From Sweltsa coloradensis (Eukaryota; Arthropoda; Insecta; Plecoptera; Chloroperlidae), in the NCBI GenBank assembly GCA_024449915.1, contig JAMZAV010001428.1:161001-225000 (forward strand): a DNA stretch of 64,000 bases, written 5' to 3'. Within the stretch, counting starts at the first letter, position 1; each line of letters starts with the position of its first letter. The translations under genes and the position numbers were made by a program. Shown piece after piece: positions 1 to 9,430 of the stretch. The notes under the pieces were generated by a model that was not told the origin of the DNA, made no database searches, and saw only the letters and a list, made by a program, of their open reading frames with translations.

Positions 1-2
1 CC

Positions 3-239
3 GACCTTTTTAAAAACTCTATTCACCATCCGCATGAGACAAGACACAAATTGCTTCTACAATACCCTACACATAACACTAAACGATTTGAAAAACATCT
101 CTATTACATGGCAAGAAAAGTCTTTAACAAGTTACCCCCAGATTTGAAAAATGTGGATAAGGTAGCTACTTTTAAAACTAAAATAAAAAAATATCTTCTC
201 GACAGACGTATGTATCACCTGGATGAGTACCTACATTAA
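3..239 (+). pseudogene. C-terminal tail of a non-LTR retrotransposon reverse transcriptase ORF
   Basis: The frame is open from the window edge to the stop at 237-239, about 78 residues, so the gene begins outside the window. The peptide has the typical end of LINE ORF2 proteins of the Jockey/CR1 group: a basic His-rich stretch, then ARKVFNKLPPDLK, then FKTKIKKYLLDRRMYHLDEY. In that family this follows the reverse transcriptase and thumb and has no catalytic residues. The TTG at 51 is not a real start. A polyadenylation signal and LINE-like 3' end follow. It could still be a live element, since only the tail is visible. Confidence 0.7.
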
Positions 240-534
240 AGCCTAGAGACAGTTAAAAACACAGTAGTATGTCAACAAAATTAGTTTCACTATCTCATTT
301 TTTAAATATAACTGTATTACTGAAATGGGTTTTTAACCAAATAACTGTTTTTACTCTTTACAAGAAAAAAAAAACTTGTATATGTGTATATCTTATGTGT
401 GTACCTATGTATGTATAACTTACTGTATGTATCGTCTGTATTGTGTGTGTATTGTATTGCACTGGTATGACGAAGCCCAAATCAATGTAAGTTTGATAAT
501 GGCGAATAAAATGATAATTTGATTTTCAATGCGG
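240..534 (+). mobile_element. 3' UTR and end of the left-edge LINE
   Basis: Non-coding tail after the ORF2 stop. It has a TG-rich tract (about 375-465), then a segment reading ATGACGAAGCCCAAATCAAT, then AATAAA at 505-510 and a TGATTTTCAAT end. This matches the general form of insect Jockey-like LINE 3' ends. The exact end is inferred. The sequence just after it (about 530-600) reappears around 42432-42500, so a second repeat adjoins it. Confidence 0.55.
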
Positions 535-734
535 TTTTATGCGTTTTTTTTTTAATGGCAGTATATTGACAATATTTTGCGTATGTTGGTGTATTTTTTA
601 GAAAACAAATTGTTTATTTATCAACTTCTAAAGGGCATACTACCAGCTCAGACCTAGGCTTACTAAAGGACCTTGTGACAAGTGTAATGCTTTATCTTTC
701 ATCGTTCTCCAGTCAGATCTGTTTTGCCCGAGGA

Positions 735-912
735 TGTTGTAGGGCAAATAACAAAGGCAAGATAGGGCTAACGAGCATAGCACCTGTTACCCTTGCTACA
801 CAATATCAGAACACTAAATATGTTGTAGGGCAAATAACAAAGGCAAGATAGGGCTAACGAGCATAGCACCTGTTACCCTTGCTACACAATATCAGAACAC
901 TAAATATGTTGT
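735..912. repeat. Perfect tandem duplication, 86-bp unit
   Basis: Units at 735-820 and 821-906 are identical by eye, and TGTTGT at 907-912 starts a third. The unit begins TGTTGTAGGGCAAATAACAA. Lack of divergence means either a very recent duplication or a read-assembly duplication. Confidence 0.9.
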
Positions 913-2440
913 TCATGTATATCTCAAATGAATACTACATAATATTAATAATGTAAATAGAAAAGGTTTATGTAAAAAAGTTATCGGCGGGATGTACATC
1001 TTAAAACCAATGTTACAAAACTATAATAATAAACATAATAAAATAAATAAATAAATACAAACTAGTAAAATAAGTTATGAATTTAAAAAGTTGAAGTAAT
1101 GAACGCCGAGGGTGATTAGGAAAATTAATTATTAATACTAGCTGACGAACTGCTGATTATCTATTGATTTTCCCTGTGTTCTGAATTGACTTGATAGTTT
1201 GATAATACTGGTCCTAATTTTCCCCAAAACGCAACCGATATAAATGACATAACCTCAAAATTTATTTGTGGATATACACATTTCCGTTTTTTATTAAATT
1301 AAGAGGTTTTGAGTCGTTGTATAATTATTTCAATGTGATTTTCTAATTAATTATTTCAAATATAATTTTGAAGGTATTGAAATTGAATTAAATATACTTT
1401 TAAATTAAAAAGCACATTATATATATTTTTTATGTATGTTTAAATATATTTGTGTGAATAATGCTACTTTTTGTGTCTCAATATTATCTAATTATATATT
1501 TTTTATTTCTGCCTATAATACCATCAAACAGAGTCATAATAGTCGACTAGAAAGGTATAAAACAAAAGTAAAACATTCTTCATATAGTATATTCATTATC
1601 TTATTTCGTTAGTTTATTTTTATGTTTTTAATACCCGCCTTTTCTGTTAAGTAACAACAGATTGTAAATGGTACATAAATTAAGACTTTAAAACTATGTT
1701 GCTACTTGAATGTTATTTAAGGTCGCGTTGATAGATGTGCGTCTTGAAAACCCATATTTTTTATATTTTATGACAACGATTTGTTTAAGAGATTTCTTCT
1801 CGTGTACCAAAACCAGGTCTACGAAGAAAGATTCGAAAAGTCCCCTGAAAACGTCGTTGGTATCAGAGTTTTGTTTTGACCCGACGAGAGGGGAAAACAC
1901 GAAGAAAATACCGCCCTAGCTTTCTCAGGCCAGTCAAGTAACGCTGGAGTTTCCGCTGCATTGCTTCGCTCACGACGCTCGTCCAATAAAGACAAATTGT
2001 GGAATATTTCCCACTATGTTTTCTCCACGGACGTTAGAATACTGGACCAGGTTCCAGGTTCCAGGTTCCAGGTTCCAGGTTCACGATCTAAGAGAAATCG
2101 TTTGTGCACGATATTATAGAAAACCGATTCAAAGGAATACTTAAAACACGTCCAGTAACCCATACAGCATGCAATATCTACTGGACGTTCGAATTAAGTG
2201 CAGAACGTCTGTAAAATGTTACGTCCATTTTTAACTTTATTTCGCGGTTTATACAATATTGTAAGTGCAACATATTTAGGCGATTCAGTTTATGTTTCGT
2301 AAGGATATTAAATGGATATCTGTGTAACGTTTGTTAGTTTCATTCAGTATTCTAATTAATTTCCTTTTGTCGAAATATCCGTGCAATATCTATAGATTAT
2401 TCTTCTTTATCAAATCTCAACGGTCAAAAGTGGCAGTTGG
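913..2440. other. AT-rich intergenic sequence, no gene seen
   Basis: Both strands have only short open frames without recognisable domains. The open frames on both strands around 1694-1919 look fortuitous. A 7-bp tandem repeat (unit GTTCCAG, about five copies) lies at 2047-2082. Confidence 0.5.
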
Positions 2441-2963
2441 ACCTGTCGCATCCTGTCTGTTCTCATTCGACTAGCAGTCATCAAGAGAGGAAGACGGGTT
2501 GTGTGCGTGTGGTTTTGTGTTAAACTTGGCTAAGCTTGATAACTAAAAGTAGCAGAAGGATTTTAAAGCCACCAAAAAGACAAAAATTCTACTAAATTCT
2601 ACTTTCATAGCTATTATTTGAAAGTTCTACCATTTCATAGTAGTGTCAGTCAATCAAACAGTCAGTATATTCTTAACATGAATAATTATAAGCATTCAAA
2701 TTACGCGCATGTGCAAGAAACTTAGATTTAACTTCGACCTATCGATCGACCAGCTTAGCGATTTCTCTTCCTGTCAGTTCTGTCGGTTCTGTCACAATCA
2801 CAACCTTAGAGCAGTCGCAACAACACTCACAAAATTGCACTAATTTATTTGATAAGTATGTCGAGCTGTTGTGAAAATGTACAACTAACTGAAAGATTCC
2901 ATGTGAACGTAGGGACAGACAGAGACTGAATTTTCTATCGGTTTAATCAAAGAAAAGAGCACC
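2441..2963 (+). other. Possible promoter and 5' leader of the Myb/SANT-like gene
   Basis: Less AT-rich than its left neighbour, and it ends directly at a start codon in the context CACCATG. I see no clear TATA box or initiator and cannot place the transcription start. The assignment rests only on position upstream of a good ATG-plus-donor exon. Confidence 0.25.
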
Positions 2964-2986
2964 ATGCAATTGTTGGATGTAATGAG
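2964..2986 (+). CDS. Putative exon 1 of a Myb/SANT-like gene (start codon exon)
   Basis: A short coding exon: ATG at 2964 preceded by CACC, reading MQLLDVM plus two bases of the next codon, then a consensus donor AG|GTAAGT at 2985-2992. The leftover AG joins the first A of the acceptor exon at 5207 to make an Arg codon and keeps the frame into a Myb/SANT-like domain. The phase match and the near-perfect donor are seen in the sequence. That the two are spliced together is inference. An alternative is that this is a chance ATG and the true first exon lies elsewhere. Confidence 0.45.
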
Positions 2987-3111
2987 GTAAGTTTGAGGTT
3001 AAGTTACCTATTTTATTCTAGGTAGAAGCCTAGTTCAAAGATAGGCTAGGCCCCTAGGCCTAGGCAAAAGTAAAGAAGAATCTTCCATTAACTAGGCCTA
3101 CGACTTAGTTC

Positions 3112-4816
3112 GGTAATTATGCCGAACACGGTTTTCCGAGAAAAAATGCATAAAATGTTTCCAGCTTTTCACAGTATGTGTAATTGATAGTCCCTAATTC
3201 ATTTTCAGCTACCGCATTACGATCTTTTCACTGTTACTAATGTTTTTCGTCTTTTTACCTGTGTAAATTGTGCTGTCACTGTACGTACTGTACGTAGGCC
3301 GCCATACTGGTTTGGAAAGCGCTATCTCCTCCGCTACGTCTCCTCCGCTGCGTACGCAGCGTAAGAGAGTATTTTTGTTTAAAATAGCGACGTTAAAGGT
3401 TAAAAAAGGTATTTTTGTTTAAAATAGCGACGTTAAAGGTTAAAAAAGGTATTTTTGAGAAATTGTGCTGTCACTGTTTTTTCCGTTGTGTTTTACTAAT
3501 AAAACAAACCTTCAAAACCTTTAACGTCGCTATTTTAAACAAAAATACCTTTTTTAACCTTTAACGTCGCTATTTTAAACAAAAATACTTTTTTACGCTG
3601 CGTACGCAGCGGTAGAGACGTGTCAGAGGAGATCACGCTTTCCAAATCAACATGGCGATGTAGTATGTGGACGCACAAATGACGGCTCAATTTCCACCAG
3701 GGTCCACTAGATACCTAACAGCTGCGTTAAGGTGGGTCTTCGCTTGTACTTCCACAATGTATAAGCGCCATTTTATATCTTGAAGTCAAGGCCTACTTGA
3801 TAATGTTTCTACTGAGTGCACGCACACATTATCCAACGGACCTCAAAGAGATTTTGTAAACAAACAGCAGACTGCAGCTGGACGTCAATTTCAGAAATCG
3901 GTTGCACATTATTTTTTTAATGCAATTAATATTACATAAATAGGCTACCATTTATATAATCTTTGATTCTTATATTTGCAGGTAACATTATGATGTAAAT
4001 AATTTTTATATCTTTCAACTTCATATCTCAATTTTCATTTGCATACTAATTTGGATATTAGGGCCGAGGCAAACTGTCCAGATACCGGTAGGCCTATGGC
4101 AATAAGGCCTATTAGCATTGATGTGTTTGGTAAGATAAAGATGAGCCCAAGCCTTGCACTTGTCCATACTTGCACCATGTATAAACCAATACCTAATGAG
4201 GATTAATTTTAATCAAACTTGAACTTGAATCTGAGCTAAGCCTAGGCCTAGCCCTAAGAACGCGGGTAACCTCCAGACCTAAGTTCGACGTCGACTTCTA
4301 CAAGAAAGGTTTATTGGGTAAGGTCTAGGCCTTGGTCTATGAAAAATCCCACACACTAGGGCCTAGCCTAGGCTTATGCGCATAAAATCTTTTATCGTGG
4401 AGTTGTAACTTCATTCTAAACACAAAGTTGGTAATAATCCACCCAGTACTATTTATAACTCCATGAATCCACAATGCCCAATGATCTGTCAAAACAAAAA
4501 CAAAAACATAGCACATTCTGCTACGGATAATATTACAGAGCGTGTTCGGAGCGCTCCAGATTATTTTTAAAAACACACGCTAGATATAAAATGGCGGTTT
4601 GTTTACATCAGGTGAGAAGACCCAGCTTACAGCAGCTAGCATAAGTATCTAGTGGACCCTGTTTTCCACTAGTGAAAAGATGAAAAACATTGTTTACAAA
4701 ATTAAAAACCATAATGCGGTAACCTGAAAATGAATTAAGGAACATAATTACACACTGGAATATGGTAAGTAAATTTTTCATCTTTTTTCTCGGAAACCGT
4801 GTTCGGCATAATTACC
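3112..4816. mobile_element. DNA transposon with long inverted repeats and perfect 8-bp target duplication
   Basis: The ends are GGTAATTATGCCGAACACGG at 3112 and its reverse complement ending at 4816. The flanks are identical 8-mers CTTAGTTC at 3104-3111 and 4817-4824. The inverted arms continue well inside: about 3112-3258 plus 3700-3785 on the left pair with about 4575-4816 on the right, interrupted on the left by a nested hairpin element. An 8-bp duplication is known for hAT, P and Merlin superfamilies; the GG terminus does not decide among them. No transposase frame is visible, so it is non-autonomous. It sits in the putative first intron of the Myb/SANT-like gene. Confidence 0.8.
3259..3702. 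mobile_element. Nested palindromic element with internal 40-bp direct repeats
   Basis: An inverted repeat centred near 3480. Left arm: TTTGGAAAGCG (3311), a CTGCGTACGCAG palindrome (3349-3360), then two 40-bp direct repeats beginning GTATTTTTGTTTAAAATAGC at 3369 and 3409. The right arm (about 3514-3658) is the reverse complement, including the second CTGCGTACGCAG. It interrupts the left arm of the surrounding element: the matching right arm lacks it. The outer limits are approximate and no clear target duplication was found. Confidence 0.65.
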
Positions 4817-4836
4817 CTTAGTTCATTTGGCATAGC

Positions 4837-4998
4837 CTAGGCGTAGGCCTAGCCTACTCTAGGCGTAGGCCTAGCCTACTCTAGGCGTAGGCCTAGCCTA
4901 CTCTAGGCGTAGGCCTAGCCTACTCTAGGCGTAGGCCTAGCCTACTCTAGGCGTAGGCCTAGCCTCCTCTAGGCCTAGGCCTAGGCCTAGCCCTAGCC
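4837..4998. repeat. 22-bp tandem repeat rich in TAGGCC
   Basis: Six near-perfect copies of CTAGGCGTAGGCCTAGCCTA plus CT run 4837-4968, followed by a decayed stretch of CTAGGC units to about 4998. The unit is itself close to palindromic. TAGGCC words are unusually common across 3-7.5 kb and rare elsewhere in the window except near 54-55 kb. Confidence 0.9.
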
Positions 4999-5206
4999 TA
5001 ACATTCAGCCTACTGTACTGTGCCAAGGATAAGACTAGTTAGCCTCTTGCCATTGCAATTGATTGCAATTAAATATAGCCTCTAGGCCAAGAAGGCCTAG
5101 GACCCAAGATCGTGTCAATCTTTTCAAGGCCTAAGCCTACTAGGCTAGGTGCATTTATTTTGCCATTTCTTTAGTGGAAGTTCATGATGTTACAATTTTC
5201 TTTCAG

Positions 5207-5471
5207 ACATCGCAATGCAGAAATTTACAAGTCTCTAATGCCCCACATGAAGGACGCGGGGTTTCCGCGGACACTGGAGCAATTTAGGATTAGGCCAAAG
5301 TGGAAACATCTGCAAGCCTCCTAAAAATGTGAAGGACTCCAACAGCACGAGCGGACAACAAAGGATAACTTGCCCCTTCTACGACGAGTTGGATGAAAAC
5401 CTTGGTCGGGCGGTCAAGTTCCAACCAGCTGGATATCACCTGCGACTCGAGTGAGCAGGACAAATATGCAG
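5207..5471 (+). CDS. Exon 2: Myb/SANT-like DNA-binding domain, with two frameshifts
   Basis: The exon is bounded by a pyrimidine-rich acceptor TTTTCTTTCAG|A and a donor CAG|GTACGT. The first frame reads HRNAEIYKSLM, then a Gly-Phe-x-Arg-Thr-x-Glu-Gln turn, then KWKHLQAS. After a one-base loss near 5322 the second frame gives KNVKDSNSTSG and FYDELDENLG. A second shift near 5412 gives SSSNQLDITCDSSEQDKYA. This order is the signature of the Myb/SANT-like domain found in ZSCAN29-like proteins and in PIF/Harbinger-associated Myb proteins: a three-helix DNA-binding fold followed by the (K)VKD-N-SG and FFDELD segments. The shifts are either decay or base-calling indels. The partner transposase was not seen, so host gene versus transposon gene is open. 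Confidence 0.6.
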
Positions 5472-5814
5472 GTACGTTTAAATTTATATTTGTTGCCTCG
5501 CCTGTAGGTCTACGTTTTTATTATTTTCACTGTGTAGGCCTATATTCTTACGGCAGAAAGGAAGAATTGTTAAAAATTATTCTTACGGCAGAACGTTTTT
5601 TACGCCATTTATCAGTAATTAAATTCTAAATTAACGTTTAGGCCTACAGGGAAAAGAAAGTAGTGCCTCTGATAGGAATTATGTTCTTACGTTCGCTGCG
5701 GACATATCCAACAAAAACAAAAAACTCCTAGCCATTAAACGTTTCTATTTAAAATATAAAGGACTCTCAACCGAAAAGTAGTTTCATCAAAAACATAAAG
5801 AAAAGAATAAAAAA

Positions 5815-5992
5815 AAACACCTAGATGGGGATTTGAACCAATGAACCCTCGCACAGAAGTCAAACCCACTACCATCCTGCCACACCGCACTGTGATAATA
5901 AATAAATAAATTGTATTTAGAGTCTACCCACTCAGTTATATAACTGATTTTCAGGGGGGGACAGTAAAATCAAAGATAGAAGGTCGCCTGTA
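5815..5992 (-). mobile_element. tRNA-like head plus SINE 3' tail (reverse strand)
   Basis: Read on the minus strand, 5992-5893 is the same 3' segment as in the SINE at 7949-8400 (TTTGATTTTACTGTCCCCCC, then the AACTGAGTGGGTAGACTCTA core and an A/T tail). It is followed at 5885-5815 by a tRNA-like stretch with a B-box-like GGTTCAAATCC. Head and tail may be two adjoining elements. It is not a functional tRNA gene as far as I can fold it. Confidence 0.5.
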
Positions 5993-6201
5993 GGCCTAAA
6001 CATAACAAGTGAACTGGTTGAACGTAAGAATAATTTATTGCCATTGGCAACGGAATAAGTGCTTAGCTGAGTGCAAGAAATAGGCCTAGGCCTTATTGTA
6101 ATCAGTCTGTTGATTATGTGGTTCAGAATTCAGAGTGATAAGGCCCTACAATTCCTCAGCAACAACTTTGCTTACTTAGGCCTACTTGTACTACCACCGC
6201 T

Positions 6202-6277
6202 CAACGTAAGAATATTTTTTAGCAATTCTTACGTTCTGAGTTCTGACGTAAGAATAATTTTTAGCAATTCTTACGTA
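6202..6277. repeat. Two adjacent small hairpins with TTCTTACG stems
   Basis: AACGTAAGAATATTTTTTAG folds back on AATTCTTACGTT (6202-6235), and a second near-copy follows at 6245-6277. Related copies occur at 5540-5600 in the opposite order. This looks like a very short foldback repeat family. Confidence 0.6.
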
Positions 6278-6530
6278 CTGCCGTTAGAATATACACTCCG
6301 TATTATTTTATTTCCAGGTTTGGCCTTAAATGAAAGTGTAGGCCCTAAGCATTTTAAGACACTAGCCACTCTCAAGGTGAAAATATTGAACAAAGTGTAG
6401 GTCTACTAACTTGGGCTAATCGTACGGTCATTGTTTTGGTAATTCTTGCATAGCTTATCCCCGCTATTTTTACATTAAAATTTCCATTTAGTCCCAGTGA
6501 ATCTACCATTAGTCATCTTCTATTTCATAG

Positions 6531-6682
6531 ATCCAATGAACATGGTGGAGACAGCATATGTAGTGAATTTCGATGGTTCCCTCATCGTGGACTCGTCTTG
6601 CAGCAATAGCAGCACCGACAGCTTACCATGTTATCCAAGCACTCCCAGCCCTACCCAACGAAGGCAAGTGTCGAGCGGATGA
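6531..6682 (+). CDS. Putative exon 3 of the Myb/SANT-like gene: Ser/Pro-rich linker
   Basis: The acceptor TATTTCATAG ends at 6530. Joining the leftover G of exon 2 to AT gives an Asp codon and keeps the frame: DPMNMVETAYVVNFDG, then a Ser-rich stretch with SSCSNSSTDS and a Pro/Ser-rich PSTPSPTQRR. Myb/SANT-like proteins commonly have a Ser-rich linker after the domain, so this fits. The frame stops at 6680-6682. Alternatively AAG|GCAAGT at about 6661 could act as a GC-type donor leading to 7495-7742. Moderate to low certainty. Confidence 0.4.
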
Positions 6683-7494
6683 TCAGCAGCTCTACCTAGG
6701 CCTACCTGTGGCCTACACTCACTCAACTTGGGTGCTTGGGCATTCTGCCTACCCGTCTGCGTCCGAAACTAGGGCCTACTGAGAGCCTATCTGCGTCTGC
6801 GCATCGCTTCGATAATATTGTAATGTATCACACATTCCTACACTAATAATACTCGCCGAGTGAAGTATGAACTAAATCTGACTGTAAATTTGACTGTTTA
6901 GAAGCCTAAAGGCAATGAACATTTAAAGCTTATTGGCTATTGCATACCGGTAACTTGCCTAAGCCTAAGCATCTATTTTAACCACTAACTTTTCAGGGTT
7001 TTAGGCCAAAGGCCTTCTATTTGTTTATTCTAGTGGTTTATTCTATTTGTAATTCATTGCATTGCTTTTTAGAATTGTGTTTAGATTGATATTTGTCATT
7101 TTTTGTAAGACCCTATTACCTAGGGTAGCTAATTTTAGCCTAATTTGATTTGGATGCCTTGTAGGACATAAGTCTAATAGCCCTACCTATTTGTAGGCCT
7201 AATTGTATTTCTGTGTTCAAGATTTTCCTGTTCACACATAGTTTTTTTTTAATTGAAAAGTGAAATAATTTAGGTTTAAGGAGTCTTCGATTCTACCGGC
7301 TGATCAGCTGGCCTAATAATAATAATAATAATTATTATTATTATAATAATACAGGTCAAGTAGGCCGAGCCAGCCCAATCTGTTGGTATCTGATAAGTGA
7401 TAAATAATAATACCTAGGCCTAATTGAGTAATTTGGGATATTGCAACTTGCTTTTTGAGTTATTTCAATGTGCGATATTAACATTACATTGGGC
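6683..7494. other. Non-coding stretch, possible intron or 3' flank
   Basis: TAGGCC-rich sequence with a short AAT/ATT inverted microsatellite at about 7317-7350. No domain recognised in either direction. Confidence 0.35.
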
Positions 7495-7742
7495 CAGTTC
7501 AGTTCAATCTAAAAATGGGTCTGAACAATTTTACAATCATCCTAACACTGAAAGTTCTGATGAAACTGAAATTTTCCTTGATGTAGCAACTGATACTTCC
7601 TGTGTTGTTAACAGTAACATGGTCGGTCATATTCCCAATCGCACAGTCTACTTTAGCCAGACCCATGGATCTAGCCTACCACAACAACAACCATCACAAC
7701 CAGAATTATCTGTACGAGAGCCTTCTTCGTGGCCGAGTGCAG
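7495..7742 (+). other. Coding-like open segment of unknown identity
   Basis: The frame is open here and the composition looks protein-like: NGSEQFYNHPNTESSDETEI, later FSQTHGSSLPQQQPSQPELS. A GTAACG donor-like site follows at 7743. An acceptor-like CAG ends at 7494, and its phase would fit exon 3 if the GC donor near 6661 were used. It could instead be the start of the Gag-like sequence just downstream. I do not recognise a domain. Confidence 0.25.
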
Positions 7743-7849
7743 GTAACGCTGGTAGGCCTTTCCCTGAGCAATCTCGACACAGTAAATCAAACGTGAGCAT
7801 TACGTATAATTTTTATTACGAGTGACAACACTATTACTTTATTCAGTAA

Positions 7850-7948
7850 CGAGGTGAATTGAAAAGTTAATTATATTAGACATGACATTCAGGATGTTAA
7901 ACAAACAGTAGAAAGCTTGCTTGGCAAAGTCGATGTAAATTCACACGA
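7850..7948 (+). pseudogene. Gag-like pseudogene, 5' fragment (before SINE insertion)
   Basis: A short open frame reads RHDIQDVKQTVESLLGKVDV, an amphipathic coiled-coil style segment, and runs directly into the SINE at 7949. Similar coiled-coil sequence resumes after the SINE (8515-8655). I infer one ancestral Gag N-terminal region split by the SINE. Confidence 0.35.
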
Positions 7949-8400
7949 TGTGTGTGGCTCGTTGGTTTTGTGGTAAGCGTATCTGCTTCCAATGCAGAAG
8001 GTCCAGGGTTCGATTCCCGCCAAAGTCAGAAGTTTTATAACTTCTGATTTGGAATTAAGTCCATGATTTTTTGTCTTGGGAGTTTGTAAACGGTGACTTC
8101 GGAGCCGTCCTAGCAACGAAGCACATAATAAATTCAGAGTTGTTCTGAATCGGCCTTGTTGATTCTGGCGTTGATCCGCGGGTGTTCGCACTGTCTATAC
8201 CACTGATTACTATTATTTCCTATTAAAAATATTCGTCTTTGGTTGGTTATCGCTCACTCGTCGATTGCGTCGGGACCTACCGTACAGGGTTGGCTTGGTC
8301 GCTTTGATTTACTGTCCCCCACTGAAAATCAGTTATATATAATTGAGTGGGTAGACTCTAAATACAATTTATTATTTATTTTATTTATTTATTTATTTAG
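7949..8400 (+). mobile_element. tRNA-derived SINE, near full length (family S1)
   Basis: The head is tRNA-like: A-box-like TGGCTCGTTGG, a stem-loop TCTGCTTCCAATGCAGA (loop reads like anticodon CCA), B box GGTTCGATTCC. The body carries a GTCAGAAGTTTTATAACTTC hairpin, a conserved GGCCTTGTTGATTCTGGCGT block and a 3' core AACTGAGTGGGTAGACTCTA-like with an AT-rich ATTT tail. At least six other copies or fragments occur in the window. RNA polymerase III transcription from the internal boxes is known for such SINEs; here it is inferred. No clear target duplication was found. Confidence 0.8.
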
Positions 8401-8409
8401 GCGGGTTAG

Positions 8410-9430
8410 CATTTTTGGGAGCGAGAAAAGCAATAAAAACTTATTGAACAAAATTGATAAATCGACAGTCCAGCATTGCACTTGATAAAGTAGGCCTAAA
8501 AATAAAACGGTCACCGAATTAAATGACGAGTTCCAAAACATTCATGAAAAAGTGTCTGGTATAAAGAAATTCTACCGGTCTCTCAAACAACAGGTTGACA
8601 ATTTCACGCAGGAACATTCAACATTAAATGAAAGCTTAAAAGTGACAAAAAATTGAACAAGTTAAGGACAATTCAAAGTTCAGTGCCGATAATTCCGTTG
8701 TTCCAGAATCCGTTTCACAAATAAGAAAAAAAAAATATTTGAGTAATACGCTACACCGTGAAGGGATAAGTTTACAATCATTCAGGGGGCTTCACTCAAA
8801 TGAATTTTAAATAAAATTTAGCACCGTTTTGACAAATTCAAAATTTTGCACGAATATAAACTTGGCATTCACTGCTTGGAGGAACGTTATTGGTATCGGA
8901 ATCATTGTTTTGAAACTTACAATGATTTCCGACAAGTTTTCTTAGATACATTTTGGTGTAGTGACCAACAAGCTCAGCTTATTCGTCAAGTTTATGATGA
9001 CGGTCATTTGGACAGTTTCAGGAATAAAAGCAATAAGCATTGCTGCTTACCTACGTTAAGCGTGTAATGAAATAGATAAAAGTTTTTGCCGGAATCAATC
9101 CCAACACAAACTCTCAGCAAACTTATGATCAAACACTTGCCTTATATAAAGTATAGGCCTACGTATTTAATGATACAACAACAGTAAACTGATGATAGCC
9201 TCATCTCGTGCCTAGAGAAACTTGATCATGGACAAGACAGCAATCACAGAAACAATAAACATTTTAACCTGGGTAATCCAACATGGCAATATGCCATCTC
9301 AAATCAGCAAACATAAACAAGTTTTGGAAATGGGGAGCGTGGCTTTTTGCATGATAAAACCAATTTTACAGTCACTCAAAGAATTTATACAGGAATCTAG
9401 ACAGGAAATTAAGAAATTAACAAAACTGTA
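8410..9430 (+). pseudogene. Degenerate retrotransposon Gag-like gene
   Basis: Several frames must be joined, so it is broken. First a coiled-coil segment (8515-8655: ELNDEFQNIHEKVSGIKKF). Then 8846-9060 gives LEERYWYRNHCFETYNDFRQ followed by VFLDTFWCSDQQAQ, which resembles the W-FK-x-F-FW core of insect LTR-retroelement Gag capsid-like domains. A third frame near 9124-9180 gives MIKHLPYIKYRPTYL, like the later helix. No zinc knuckle, protease or RT was recognised. At least four frameshifts or stops separate the pieces. Identification is by family resemblance only. Confidence 0.4.

Larger units (their letters stand above)
5472..6530 (+). other. Putative intron 2, containing SINE fragment and TTCTTACG hairpins
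   Basis: It lies between the donor at 5472 and the acceptor at 6529-6530 (TTCTATTTCATAG). It contains a reverse-strand SINE fragment at 5815-5992 and several copies of an inverted motif built on CGTAAGAATAATTTTTAGCAA and its complement (near 5545, 5580, 6030, 6205, 6247). No convincing coding exon lies between. Confidence 0.4.

Noticed and set aside
1694..1919. Overlapping open frames on both strands
   Set aside because: Mirror-image openness over 200 bases with no domain or splice context; likely chance.
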